The notes: a model not told the origin generated them from the sequence alone. A stretch of DNA of 64,000 bases from Actinoplanes regularis (GCF_900188005.1 NZ_FZNR01000004.1:372001-436000), one strand, 5' to 3'; counted from the first letter of the stretch, positions 53,072-61,856 are shown. A program made the numbers and translations.

Positions 53072-53455
53072 ATGCCGATTGAGCCGCTGTCCTCCGTTGC
53101 CGCCGGCTGCTGGGGACTGTTGGGTGGCTTCATTGTGGAAGCCCTCGAACTCGCCGCCGCGCTACGCCGGGCGAAGGCCCCGCCGTGGAAGCGGCCGGGT
53201 GAGCCGAGACTGTCCGCCTATTTGACCTCGGTCGTGCTCCGGCTCTTCGCCGGTGCCGGGCTGGCTGCCCTGATCGGCGCCGATGGGCAGATCGGGGGTC
53301 CCTTTGCCGCTGGGGCGCTCGGGATCACCGCGCCGTTGGTGGTCGAGAAGCTTCTGCGCCAGGTCGGCACCGCGCCCGCTGAATCCGCTGTGCCGGTCCT
53401 GCCCGGGGGAGCCACGCCGCTTCAGTGGAAGTCGGAGCCGTCCGATGTCAGCTAG
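53072..53455 (+). CDS. Small membrane protein, first gene of a two-gene module
   Basis: The 127-residue protein starts at ATG 53072. It has a hydrophobic N-terminal segment (SSVAAGCWGLLGGFIVEALEL), a basic loop (RRAKAPPWKRPG) and two further Gly-rich hydrophobic segments (SVVLRLFAGAGLAALIG and FAAGALGITAPLVV), so it is probably membrane embedded, ending with a Pro-rich tail. It overlaps the next gene by 11 bp, indicating joint expression. No family recognised; the pattern is that of a small membrane partner of the downstream protein. Confidence 0.65.
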   Translation: MPIEPLSSVAAGCWGLLGGFIVEALELAAALRRAKAPPWKRPGEPRLSAYLTSVVLRLFAGAGLAALIGADGQIGGPFAAGALGITAPLVVEKLLRQVGTAPAESAVPVLPGGATPLQWKSEPSDVS

Positions 53456-54110
53456 CGACTCTTTCGGCCGCCAGCTGTTACTGGCCCTGGGTCGTTTCAC
53501 CTCGGTGTCGGGACCGGAGCGAGTCGCCGGGGGACGGTGGCAGCAATTCATGGGCGCTCTGACGCGGCGCACGTTCGCCTTCTCGGGGCCGGGGCTCACG
53601 GAGGCCCTGGCCCGGTCGGTCCTTGCACGTATGTTCGGCGCGGTCCGAGTGGCCGAGTTGGAACGTCTGCATGTCCAAGTGCTGGAGCAGGAGCAGCGGG
53701 TTGCCGAAAGGCTGAGGCGCCCGGGCCGACCACTCGACTTCGCCGAATTGCGCGCCCTGCACGAACGGTCGTGGCAGACCGCCGAGCTGGCGAAGGCGTC
53801 ACTCGACGGTGCCCGTTCGACCGAGCAGACGATCGGCGAGGCGATCCGCACCACCCACCGTGCGATCGAGACGGAGCAGGCCGGAGGCGGCCGGGGCGTC
53901 TCCGCGATGCGGCAGACCCTGGAGGCTCTGCACGTCGACCGGGATGTGGTGCGAACCTATCGTGACCGCTACCGGCAGGATCTGAGCCGGCTGATCGTGG
54001 AGACCGGCCGGCTGCGCGATTTCATCGGAGCGAACTGCGGACCCGAAGGTCGCCGCTGGCACCAGACCCTCCTTGCGCGAACCCGTGCGCACCAGGGGGA
54101 GCGGCAATGA
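53445..54110 (+). CDS. Helical soluble protein, second gene of the module
   Basis: The 221-residue protein starts at ATG 53445 inside the previous gene. It is almost wholly helical and rich in Arg and Glu, with likely coiled-coil stretches (VAELERLHVQVLEQEQRVAERL shortened to ERLHVQVLEQEQRVAERLR) and later REQ-type helices such as TYRDRYRQDLSRLIVETGRL. It has no signal peptide or membrane segment. Function unknown; overlap with the membrane-protein gene suggests the two products act together. Confidence 0.65.
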   Translation: MSASDSFGRQLLLALGRFTSVSGPERVAGGRWQQFMGALTRRTFAFSGPGLTEALARSVLARMFGAVRVAELERLHVQVLEQEQRVAERLRRPGRPLDFAELRALHERSWQTAELAKASLDGARSTEQTIGEAIRTTHRAIETEQAGGGRGVSAMRQTLEALHVDRDVVRTYRDRYRQDLSRLIVETGRLRDFIGANCGPEGRRWHQTLLARTRAHQGERQ

Positions 54111-54150
54111 TGGCATTCCGCCCTTGCGGGCCGGTGCCGCGTCGGCGGAA

Positions 54151-54744
54151 CTACAGCCCGGTCGATCCTGACCAGGTGACGTTCGAGGTACTGCCCAAAC
54201 TCGCGTACCAGTTGTTGGGTGCCGGGTGAACCTGGAGGTAGGGCAGATCCGGCACGCCGTAAGCGTGCAGCACGTCCCACACGTTGTCGGCGCAGTTGTT
54301 GCCGATGACGTCGTAGCCACGTCCGGCCGAGGCGCCGGCCACCGTGTTCGCCGGGCCGGGGTCGAAGCTCGCGCGCGACGTCGTGACCGTCTTGTACGAC
54401 TGGTAGCCACGGGACTTCATCGCGCTGAGCATCTGCGACTCGGTGCCGCTCTGTCGCCAGAAGCCGTTGTCGGCGCCGCGGTCGATGTGCGCCTGGCCCC
54501 TGGGGTTCTCCACCGAGCCGAAGGAGTAGGAGCCGCTGCACGCGGTGCGGTAACCCCAGCCGACGTGGCCGAGTCCATTCGCGCCGCCGGGCCGGACGAA
54601 GACGTAGGCGCCCTTGGCGGCACCGCACTCCAGGGCGGCCGCCTGCGCGAATTTGGCGAACGGCCCGATGGACGCCACAACGAACGCTACCGACAGGATC
54701 GCCCACGGTAGGAACCGGCGACGACGTGCTGTAGTGGTGGGCAT
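54151..54744 (-). CDS. Secreted protein with papain-like/CHAP-like Cys motif, unknown
   Basis: The 197-residue protein starts at ATG 54744 behind AAGGAGA. It has an Arg-rich signal (MPTTTARRRRFLPWAILSV, cleavage near residue 35, AQAAAL). The mature domain has YVFVRPGGANGLGHVGWGYRT near its start and YDVIGNNCADNVWDVLHAYG later. The GHVGWG and NNCADNVW motifs resemble the His and Cys of small NlpC/P60- or LRAT-like hydrolase folds, an inference only. An 18-bp direct repeat lies upstream. Confidence 0.65.
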   Translation of the reverse strand: MPTTTARRRRFLPWAILSVAFVVASIGPFAKFAQAAALECGAAKGAYVFVRPGGANGLGHVGWGYRTACSGSYSFGSVENPRGQAHIDRGADNGFWRQSGTESQMLSAMKSRGYQSYKTVTTSRASFDPGPANTVAGASAGRGYDVIGNNCADNVWDVLHAYGVPDLPYLQVHPAPNNWYASLGSTSNVTWSGSTGL

Positions 54745-54780
54745 AGCTGTCTCCTTGCTTTTTACTCCGCTGCGGGTCCT

Positions 54781-54841
54781 CTGTGAACGTGCACACATCG
54801 CTGCGCGAACAGTTGTCGATCTTCTGTGAACGTGCACACAT
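54781..54841. repeat. 18-bp direct repeat upstream of the secreted protein gene
   Basis: CTGTGAACGTGCACACAT occurs twice without change, at 54781-54798 and 54824-54841, 43 bp apart start to start. Each copy contains TGTG-8 bp-CACA, a weak palindrome. They lie 37-97 bp before the start codon at 54744 on the minus strand. Confidence 0.75.
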
Positions 54842-54893
54842 TAGGTTGACGTGCCGACAGTGGTCAAGCCTCAGCGGTTGTCGCCGACTCGTC

Positions 54894-55625
54894 TCAGAGC
54901 GCTCGGACTTCGGCGAGCCGCTTGACCGAGTACTCGTCCTTCCAGCAGACGGCGGCTTCCCACGCCGCCGACGCCTGCGCGGCGATGTCGTACGCGCCGT
55001 CGTCGAGGTCGGCGGCGTTGCCGGGCAGCACCAGGTCGAGGTCGGGGACGTCGACGCGCGCCTCGTCCCAGTCGATCAGCGCGACCCGGTTCGCGGTCAT
55101 GCGAACATTGCGAGGATTGGGATCGCCGTGCACGACGCACGCCTGACGTCCGGCGAGTCGCGCCCACGCTGCCCGGCATCGAGCCACGCCCTCCCGCGGC
55201 ATCGCGCCGAGGTCGATCCTCGTCCCAGCCTCCGCGTGCAGGAGGTCGGTCGACGATCGCCAGCCCGGGCGTTGCGGCCAGCCCCGCGTCAACCGGTGCA
55301 GCTCGCGGAGCGTGCCGGCCACGCGCCGCCAGTCGGCCTGCGTCTCGGGTGGGCCGCCCTCCAGGTAGGTCATCACCACCAGACCGTCGACGAACAGCCG
55401 GCCGTCCGTCGTCGGGATCGGCACCGGCACGGTCAGACCCTCGCGGTCGAGATGCCGGAGGAGCGCGGTCTCCCAGGCGAGATCAGCGTCGCTCCTGGTG
55501 CCGAGACGACAGACCGCGAGTCGCCCGTCGACGAGCACACTCCACACGTCGTTGGCGACTCCGCCGGCGAGCGGCTCGATCCGAGCGACGTCTTCACCCC
55601 ACTGCTCGAGCGCTTCCCACTCCAT
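54894..55625 (-). CDS. Aminoglycoside phosphotransferase-family (APH) protein
   Basis: The 243-residue protein has a kinase-like fold: an N-terminal lobe with IEPLAGGVANDVWSV, VMTYLEGGPP at the hinge, the catalytic VHGDPNPRNV (Asp as base) and the metal-binding IDWDEARVD. Start ATG 55625 was chosen; ATG 55643 is possible. It could phosphorylate a small molecule such as a sugar, choline or aminoglycoside; the target is not evident. Confidence 0.85.
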   Translation of the reverse strand: MEWEALEQWGEDVARIEPLAGGVANDVWSVLVDGRLAVCRLGTRSDADLAWETALLRHLDREGLTVPVPIPTTDGRLFVDGLVVMTYLEGGPPETQADWRRVAGTLRELHRLTRGWPQRPGWRSSTDLLHAEAGTRIDLGAMPREGVARCRAAWARLAGRQACVVHGDPNPRNVRMTANRVALIDWDEARVDVPDLDLVLPGNAADLDDGAYDIAAQASAAWEAAVCWKDEYSVKRLAEVRAL

Positions 55626-55676
55626 CGGCCATACCCTATCCACCGGCCGTCTGACCGATCCGCCGTGGACGCTGCG

Positions 55677-55871
55677 TCAGGTCAACGGGATCGCCGGACG
55701 GATACGCATCGTGCCGAAGCTGTCGTCGCTCGCGACGTCGTCTCCGTACACGGTGTCGCGGTACGCGGTGGCGATCGTCAGCCAGGAGAGGAAACTGCCG
55801 GCGCCACCACAGACGACGCTCCCGCCATCACCGCCGCACACCACGTCACGAACGGCTACCTCGAAGGACAT
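55677..55871 (-). CDS. Possible small protein, 64 residues
   Basis: The frame has strong third-position G/C and a protein-like composition (SFLSWLTIATAYRDTVYGDD), but no ribosome site is visible and no family is recognised. It may be a real small gene or the remnant of a larger one. It lies in the 379-bp gap between the APH gene and the HEAT-repeat gene; the rest of that gap shows nothing supported. Confidence 0.4.
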   Translation of the reverse strand: MSFEVAVRDVVCGGDGGSVVCGGAGSFLSWLTIATAYRDTVYGDDVASDDSFGTMRIRPAIPLT

Positions 55872-56004
55872 CGGCGCAGCCTAGCGGGAAGGTCAGCTGA
55901 CCTGGGCCCCGGGAAGCCGGTTGGTAATCACATTGCGCGCCGGCGTGCCCGCGGACGAAGATCAGGTTCATGACATACGGAAAGGGCGCCCCGCGCCTCG
56001 CAGA

Positions 56005-57783
56005 GTGAACGGCCCGGCACCGGTATCGCCGCTGGGCGACTGGGGATGGCTGGAATCGGGCATCGTCTCGGGCGAGGTCCTGGCCCCCGGCAGCGAGGTG
56101 CGGACCCACATCTTCTACTGGGTCAGGGCCGACCGGGACGGGCTGGTGACCCGTCGCCTGCTGACCTTCACGACCGACCACCGCCTCCCGGTGCGGCGGA
56201 CGGTCTTCGAGTTGCTGAACGATCTGTCCTCCCAAAGTCCCTCCTGGCCCCTGCTGGCAGACGCCGCCGAGTCGGCCCTGACCGACGAGGACCCGCAGGT
56301 GCGGCGCTCCACGGCGACGTTGCTGGTGAGAACCGCCGAACTCGATCGAGCAGTGGCCGCGCTGAACGCTTCCACCGATCCGATCGTCCGGACCGCCCTC
56401 GTGGACGCCATGCCCTGGCAGAAGGTTCCGCGGCACCGAACCATCGTGGAACGCCTGCGGTCGGATCCCGTCCCGGCCACCCGGCTGCTGGCCAATGTCG
56501 CTCTCCTCAGCGGAGCGTCCCCGGCGGCCTGGCCGGCCCTGGACGCCGCGATCCGTGCCGACCTCGAAGCCACCATCGGCGTCCTCGGCGCGCCGGGATC
56601 CCGTCTCTCGTGGACCGCCGGTCAGCGCTGGGCACAGGCGCTGATCGGCCTCGACCGGGAGGAGGACTGCTGCGCCTGGGCGGAACGGCTGGCGAACCCG
56701 ACCGAGAAGTCCGAGGTCAGGCACGACGGCGTACGAATGGCGATCGCGGCGATGCGTGCGTGGCGCACCGCGCCCGGCCGGCTGACACCGATGCTGACCA
56801 GCATCCTGAACGAACCTCCTTCGGACGTACGGTCGGCGGCGCTGCGGGCACTGGCCGCGTCCCTGACCGCGTCCCGCCTCGCGGCCGACGATCTCGCGGC
56901 GATGTTGGACCACCCTGAGCTCGGCGCGGTGGCCGCTACCGCGCTGGGCAGGGTCGGTGACCACCGAGCGGTGCCGCACCTGGCACGGTTGATGCTCTCC
57001 GGCAGCGACGATCCTGGCCTGGTCGACGCGTTGCGGGCGGTTGCCCGAGCGGGCGCTGACCCGCGGGCGCCGGTGGCGGCCGCCCGGCAGATCCTGGCCG
57101 CGCTGCCGGATTCGTGTGCGCCGGACCTACCGATGTGGGTGCTGGCCGCGTTCGGTCCCGCTGCCGCCGCAGCGGTGCCCGAGCTCATCGCCCGGCTCGA
57201 AGGGGCCGAGAATGACACTCCGGATCGGGCGATCTCCGTTCTGGGCGGGATCGGCCCGGCCGCCGCGCCCGCGGCAGAGCTGCTGCGGCAGTACCCGACA
57301 CCCGGCGCCGCGCTCGCCCTTCTCAAAATCACGTCGGACCGGACGGCGGTCGAACGGTATCTCGCCGGCCGCCCGGAAGAGCTTCGCCGCAGCAGGATCT
57401 CGTCGATGCTGCTTACCTGTCTGGCCGAGCACGGCGGGCTCACCGATCGCCAGCACAGGCAACTGCGGAGCCTGTTCCGGACTCCCGGATCCGGGCAGTT
57501 GGAAACGGCCGGCGCGCTGTGGCTCCATGAAGGTCCCGCGGTTGCCGCCGAATTGTTGGAGGTTCTGCGGGAGTACCTGTTCGACGATTATCACGCGTCC
57601 AAAGCATTGCGGGTCCTCACCGCGATGGGGGCGCACGCGCGGCCGATCCTCGATCGGCTGGACGAGTTCGTGGCCTCGCGGCATCGGGCGGGATTTTATG
57701 TGAGCGACCCCGATTCCGAGATGCGCGCGGACGAGACGCTGGTCGACGCGGTCATCGCCGCCCGTGAGCGGATCGCCGGATGA
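56005..57783 (+). CDS. HEAT-repeat-like protein
   Basis: The protein (592 residues from GTG 56005) is a long run of Ala/Leu/Arg-rich helix pairs, for example DPQVRRSTATLLVRTAEL, SDVRSAALRALAASL and HPELGAVAATALGRVGDHRAVPHL, typical of HEAT/armadillo scaffolds. The N-terminal 60 residues include RTHIFYWVRADRDGLV. The true start is unclear: a TTG at 55921 is in frame, and a short frame beginning MTYGKGAPRL (ATG 55969) ends at the GTG, which could mark a frameshift. It overlaps the next gene by 4 bp. Binding partner unknown. Confidence 0.75.
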   Translation: MNGPAPVSPLGDWGWLESGIVSGEVLAPGSEVRTHIFYWVRADRDGLVTRRLLTFTTDHRLPVRRTVFELLNDLSSQSPSWPLLADAAESALTDEDPQVRRSTATLLVRTAELDRAVAALNASTDPIVRTALVDAMPWQKVPRHRTIVERLRSDPVPATRLLANVALLSGASPAAWPALDAAIRADLEATIGVLGAPGSRLSWTAGQRWAQALIGLDREEDCCAWAERLANPTEKSEVRHDGVRMAIAAMRAWRTAPGRLTPMLTSILNEPPSDVRSAALRALAASLTASRLAADDLAAMLDHPELGAVAATALGRVGDHRAVPHLARLMLSGSDDPGLVDALRAVARAGADPRAPVAAARQILAALPDSCAPDLPMWVLAAFGPAAAAAVPELIARLEGAENDTPDRAISVLGGIGPAAAPAAELLRQYPTPGAALALLKITSDRTAVERYLAGRPEELRRSRISSMLLTCLAEHGGLTDRQHRQLRSLFRTPGSGQLETAGALWLHEGPAVAAELLEVLREYLFDDYHASKALRVLTAMGAHARPILDRLDEFVASRHRAGFYVSDPDSEMRADETLVDAVIAARERIAG

Positions 57784-58700
57784 CCCGGCCTCCCCGTCGT
57801 GCTGTTGTCGGTCAGCAGGACAATGCGGCCGTGAACAAGCAGCTGCCGGTCCCCGCGCAACCGTCGTCATCGCCCGCCGATGTACCGGCCGGTGCCTCTC
57901 ACCAGCAGCTCGTCGAGGTGATCGAGCGGGTGCTGCACGACCGCCTCAGCGAGCACCTCGACGAGGTCGAGCAGCGGATGGCCGGGACCGTCCGGACCGC
58001 GGTCGACAGCGGCCGGCGCGGGCTCGATCGCGCCGTGGAGGTCTGCACACCCGCGTGGCTGCGCCCGACCGCCGGTGAGCCGCGCTGGCCGGCCGCGATC
58101 GCCGTGGTGGCGGCCATCGGGTTGCAGCTGAGCGTGCCGGGCCGGTTGGCGATCAGGCCGCAGTGGCTGCTGCCGGTCCTGGAGGCCGCGATCCTGGCGC
58201 TGCTGATCGTGGCCAACCCGGGCCGGATCTCGACCCGGCATCCGTGGGTACGCCGGCTCGGCCTGATTCTGGTCGGCGTGGCGACCCTGGCCAACGCCTA
58301 CTCCGCCGGGCACCTGATCCTCAACCTGGTGCACGGCAGGGAGGGCGAGAGCGCCGCCGCCCTGCTGACCATCGGCGGTGCGGTGTGGCTGACCAACATC
58401 ATCGTTTTCGCGCTCTGGTACTGGGAGTTCGACCGGGGCGGTCCCGCGGCCCGGGCCCACGCCACGTATCCGAACCCCGATTTCCAATTCGCCCAGATGG
58501 CGGCCGCGGACGGCACGTACCGGGACGGGGAGCCGTCCTTCGTCGACTACCTGTACCTGTCGTTCACCAACGCGGCCGCCTTCAGCCCGACCGACACGCT
58601 GCCGATGACCCCCTGGGCCAAGCTGCTCATGCTGACCCAGTCGTGCGTGTCGCTCGCGACCGTCGCCCTGGTGATCGCCCGGGCGGTGAACATCCTTTGA
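57780..58700 (+). CDS. Membrane protein with DUF1345/ion-channel-like end
   Basis: The 306-residue protein starts at ATG 57780 overlapping the HEAT gene by 4 bp; GTG 57831 is an alternative. An N-terminal coiled-coil (HQQLVEVIERVLHDRLSEHLDEVEQRM shortened to RVLHDRLSEHLDEVEQRM) is followed by about six membrane helices. The end, FVDYLYLSFTNAAAFSPTDTLPMTPWAKLLMLTQS (shortened YLYLSFTNAAAFSPTDTLP), recalls the pore-like region of DUF1345-type and two-helix channel proteins. Coupling to the HEAT protein suggests a common complex; no function is proven. Confidence 0.72.
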   Translation: MTRPPRRAVVGQQDNAAVNKQLPVPAQPSSSPADVPAGASHQQLVEVIERVLHDRLSEHLDEVEQRMAGTVRTAVDSGRRGLDRAVEVCTPAWLRPTAGEPRWPAAIAVVAAIGLQLSVPGRLAIRPQWLLPVLEAAILALLIVANPGRISTRHPWVRRLGLILVGVATLANAYSAGHLILNLVHGREGESAAALLTIGGAVWLTNIIVFALWYWEFDRGGPAARAHATYPNPDFQFAQMAAADGTYRDGEPSFVDYLYLSFTNAAAFSPTDTLPMTPWAKLLMLTQSCVSLATVALVIARAVNIL

Positions 58701-58705
58701 CGGGG

Positions 58706-58745
58706 CGTGGTGGTCGGTCCTCCGGGTGGAAGCCCGACCACCACG
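58706..58745. terminator. Bidirectional hairpin terminator
   Basis: CGTGGTGGTCGG (58706-58717) and its exact complement (58734-58745) form a 12-bp stem with a 16-nt loop, between the convergent membrane-protein and PL9 genes. Confidence 0.78.
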
Positions 58746-58842
58746 ACGGAACAGGTCAACGGTTCCGCCGGCTCCAGCGGTTGCCGGTGAGCGGCCGGCG
58801 GGTGCTGGCCGGCGTGGTCACCGAGAACGGACGCTCGGACAA

Positions 58843-60156
58843 TCAGGAGGTTTCGAAGGCGCCCAGGTCCGGTGCGGAGCCGTTGTAGGGCAGGCCGACG
58901 TTGACCCCCTTGTTGATCAGCGTGCTCCCGGAGGCGAGGTGCAGGTAGGGGAGGACGGGCAGGCTGCCGTCCGACTGGCGGGACACGTTCCAGCCGGTGG
59001 TGGCGACGCTCTGGAACTGCGAGTCCGACATCGTGACACCCAGGTTCCAGGAGTTGTACGACGCGCTGGTGCCGCTCAGGTTCGCCGTCAGGGTGCCGGC
59101 GTAGGCGAGGTTGTTGCGCAGATTGCCCAGCCCCACCCCGGCACCGCCGGAGTTGATGCCGAGCATGTCGAAGTCGACGCCGTTGCTGTAGGCGGTGTTG
59201 TTGAAGTAGTCGTTCGCGACCGTGTGATGGTTGCTGTAGAAGCCCTGCGACCGGTTGAGGAACGCCACCGAGGTACGGACCGTGTGCTTCACGCCGTTGA
59301 AGACGTACACCCCGCCGTATCCGCCGGCCTTGAAGCCCGCGCCGTTGCCGGCCGCGGTCGTCGTCTGCGGCAGGTACCCGTTGCGCCACGCCCACGAGTT
59401 CTCGATGGTCACCGAGGAGTACGCGTTGATCAGGTCGAAGCCGTCGTCCGAGTTCCACCACGACCGGCAGCCCCGGAAGACGTTCCCGGAGCGGCCGGCG
59501 CCGATGTGGGCGCCGAACCCGTCCGCGTTCTCCCCGGCCCCGTTGGAGCTGTACGGGTCGTAGTTGTCGTGCGAGTCCGAGTTGAGCACCAGGTTGTTGC
59601 CGCCGCTCGCGATGAACACGCCCGGGCCCATGTTGTTGTGCGTGTTGAGCTTCTCGAACGTGTTGTTGCTCCCGGAGATCCAGACGCCCCACGACTCGTG
59701 GTTCAGGCTGTTGTTCTGGCGTACCCCGCTGATCTCGATACCGCGCAGGTAGAGGTAGCTGCCGGTGACGTCGAAGCCCTTGATCCGGCAGTTGGCGGTG
59801 ATCCCGGAGAAGTCGAACAGGACCTTCTCGCCGGGGTAGTTCAGATAGCTGATCGGGGCGCCCGAGCTGCCGCTCCTGCTCAGCGTGATCGCGTCGACGG
59901 TGGCGGTCTGGCTGGAGCAACTGCTCGTCGCGCTGGTGTAGCCGTAGGTGCCGGCGCGGAGGTACACGGTGTCGCCGGCCGCGACCGCGCTCTGCGCGCG
60001 TGCGATCGACCTCCACGGCGCCGACGCGGTGCCGGCGGCGCTGTCACTGCCGCTGGGGGAGACGTAGTAGACGGACGCCGCGGCGCTGACCCCGGGCACG
60101 GCGAGGACGGCGGCCACGACGCCCACTGTCAGGGCGGAGCTGAGCAGCGGTTTCAT
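58843..60156 (-). CDS. Secreted pectate lyase, PL9-type beta-helix
   Basis: The 437-residue protein has a Sec signal (about 1-27, ending SAAA), then a right-handed beta-helix: YYVSPSGSDSAAGTASAPW, AAGDTVYLRAGTYG, LYLRGIEISG, SGNNLVLNSDSHDNYDPYS and the PL9-like DGFGAHIGAGRSGNVFRGCRSWWNSDDGFDLI (shortened AHIGAGRSG and WNSDDGFDLI). PL9 enzymes cleave polygalacturonate or rhamnogalacturonan with calcium. Its ATG overlaps the stop of the upstream esterase gene by 4 bp, so both are co-translated. Confidence 0.9.
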   Translation of the reverse strand: MKPLLSSALTVGVVAAVLAVPGVSAAASVYYVSPSGSDSAAGTASAPWRSIARAQSAVAAGDTVYLRAGTYGYTSATSSCSSQTATVDAITLSRSGSSGAPISYLNYPGEKVLFDFSGITANCRIKGFDVTGSYLYLRGIEISGVRQNNSLNHESWGVWISGSNNTFEKLNTHNNMGPGVFIASGGNNLVLNSDSHDNYDPYSSNGAGENADGFGAHIGAGRSGNVFRGCRSWWNSDDGFDLINAYSSVTIENSWAWRNGYLPQTTTAAGNGAGFKAGGYGGVYVFNGVKHTVRTSVAFLNRSQGFYSNHHTVANDYFNNTAYSNGVDFDMLGINSGGAGVGLGNLRNNLAYAGTLTANLSGTSASYNSWNLGVTMSDSQFQSVATTGWNVSRQSDGSLPVLPYLHLASGSTLINKGVNVGLPYNGSAPDLGAFETS

Positions 60157-61856
60157 CGGAGACTCCCGCGGAGGAACGTGGTCAGCGTGCCGGCCAGGAT
60201 CTCGTGGTCGTGCTGGGACGGGTGCCAGTCGCAGCCGAGCAGGTCCAGGCCCAGGGCCGCGTTGTCGTAGTACAGGGCCTGGGTCCGGTCGGTGCGCTCC
60301 CGGACGATCCGCTGGATGGTGTCGGCCAGGGCGGTGGTCCGGTAGCTCAGGTCGGGATACGTCAGCACGAACGAGGTCCGCGGGCCGTACCGCTGCCGCA
60401 GTTTGTCGAGGAACCCCTGGTAGGCGTCGTGGAAGTCGGTGACCAGGGCGGCCTCGTCGGCCCACTTCTCGCCCGGGTTGACCGGGGTGGAGAAGTCGTT
60501 GATCCCGAGTCCGATGACGACGACCTCGGGGTGCCAGGAGGCGGGGCGCTGCCACGCCGACTCGTCGACGGCCTGCAGGGCCCGGTCGTAGTAGGTGCGG
60601 TAGTCGGTGCCGGGGCTGCTGCCGTTGTAGTTGCGCACCATCCCGATGCCCGACCACGCGTCGACCTGGTAGTCGGCGTTCAGGGCGCGGGCGGTCCGGG
60701 CGGCGAACGCCTGGTCGGCGTTGCTGTTGCGGGTCAGCACCCCGGCGCCGGAGCAGTCGCGGCTGGTCGACATGTCGCCGTAGCCGGCGGTCCAGGAGTC
60801 GCCGATGAATTCGATCTGCCGGTGGCGGGCCGCGGGCGCCGCCAGGATCTCACCGCCGGGACCGGCGACGAGACCGCCGAATCCCGCGAGGTTCCAGGGA
60901 CTCTCGGTTCGTTTGGCCAGCCGTACGGTGTGCATCCCGCGCGACAGCCCGGTGATCCAGTGCGTGGTCGTGCCCGGCGTGACCAGGGTGGTCGGAGCCC
61001 CGCCGTCGATCCGCACGTCGTAGTCGTTCACGGCGTCGTCGAGCGCGAGACCCACGCTCGTGCCCCGGAACCGGCCCTCGAAGTAGACCCCGGGCCAGGT
61101 GTACGCGACCCCGGTGCCGACCTGGCTCACCCGCCCGGCGGTGTGGACCTGGCCGAGGACCGGCGTGATCGGCCCGGGAGCGACGGCCCGCCCCGTGCCG
61201 GGCGAGATCTGTCCCGGGCAGAGCCCGCGGGCGCGCAGCTCGGTGACGATCCGCGGGACCGCTCGCAGGGTGTTCGGCGGCCAGTCGTGCATCAGGACGG
61301 AGTCCCCGGCCTCGAGCGCGCGGGCGTTCTCGACGATCTGGTCCACGGACGTGTTGTCCCAGTCCCTCGAGTCCACATCCGCGTTGATCTCGCGCAGCCG
61401 GTACTGCCGTTCCACCGTGCGCAACGCGTCGTTCGTCTCCAGGTACGGCGGCCGGAACAGTGTGACGGTCACGCCGGTGACCTGCTTGATGACGTCCTGG
61501 GTCCGGGAGAGCTGCGCGGCCTGTTCCGCCGGGGTCAGCTGGGTCATGTGCGGGTGGTCCCAGCTGTGGTTGCCGATCCACATGCCGGCCGCGAGCTGGG
61601 CCCTGGTCAGCTCGGGGTTCGCCGCCACGTTCGCGCCGGTGTTGAACATGGTGGCGCGTGCTCCGGCGTCCCGCAGTACCTGTAGCAGCGTCTCGGTGTT
61701 GCCCGGGGTGGGGCCGTCGTCGAAGGTCAGTGCGACGTAACCGGTGCAGCGCGGGGGAGTTGGGGTGGCGGCGGAGGCGGGGCCGGCGATCGATCCACCA
61801 CCGAGGAGTACGGCGACACCGAGCACGGCGATCCGGTGCGGGGATGTACGGTTCAC
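60153..61856 (-). CDS. Secreted bifunctional deacetylase/esterase (CE4 + CE2-like SGNH)
   Basis: The 567-residue protein has a signal (about 1-30). The CE4 NodB domain (about 40-210) shows TFDDGPTPGN (motif 1), HSWDHP (motif 2), FRPPYLETND (motif 3) and LMHDW (motif 5). A beta-sandwich linker leads to an SGNH esterase domain (about 350-567) with FIGDSWTAGYG, GLGINDF and CDWHPS, as in CE2-type acetyl esterases. GTG 61856 was chosen: AGGAG lies 8 nt before it. It should remove acetyl groups from plant or fungal polysaccharide. It is upstream of PL9 in one operon. Confidence 0.9.
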   Translation of the reverse strand: MNRTSPHRIAVLGVAVLLGGGSIAGPASAATPTPPRCTGYVALTFDDGPTPGNTETLLQVLRDAGARATMFNTGANVAANPELTRAQLAAGMWIGNHSWDHPHMTQLTPAEQAAQLSRTQDVIKQVTGVTVTLFRPPYLETNDALRTVERQYRLREINADVDSRDWDNTSVDQIVENARALEAGDSVLMHDWPPNTLRAVPRIVTELRARGLCPGQISPGTGRAVAPGPITPVLGQVHTAGRVSQVGTGVAYTWPGVYFEGRFRGTSVGLALDDAVNDYDVRIDGGAPTTLVTPGTTTHWITGLSRGMHTVRLAKRTESPWNLAGFGGLVAGPGGEILAAPAARHRQIEFIGDSWTAGYGDMSTSRDCSGAGVLTRNSNADQAFAARTARALNADYQVDAWSGIGMVRNYNGSSPGTDYRTYYDRALQAVDESAWQRPASWHPEVVVIGLGINDFSTPVNPGEKWADEAALVTDFHDAYQGFLDKLRQRYGPRTSFVLTYPDLSYRTTALADTIQRIVRERTDRTQALYYDNAALGLDLLGCDWHPSQHDHEILAGTLTTFLRGSLR

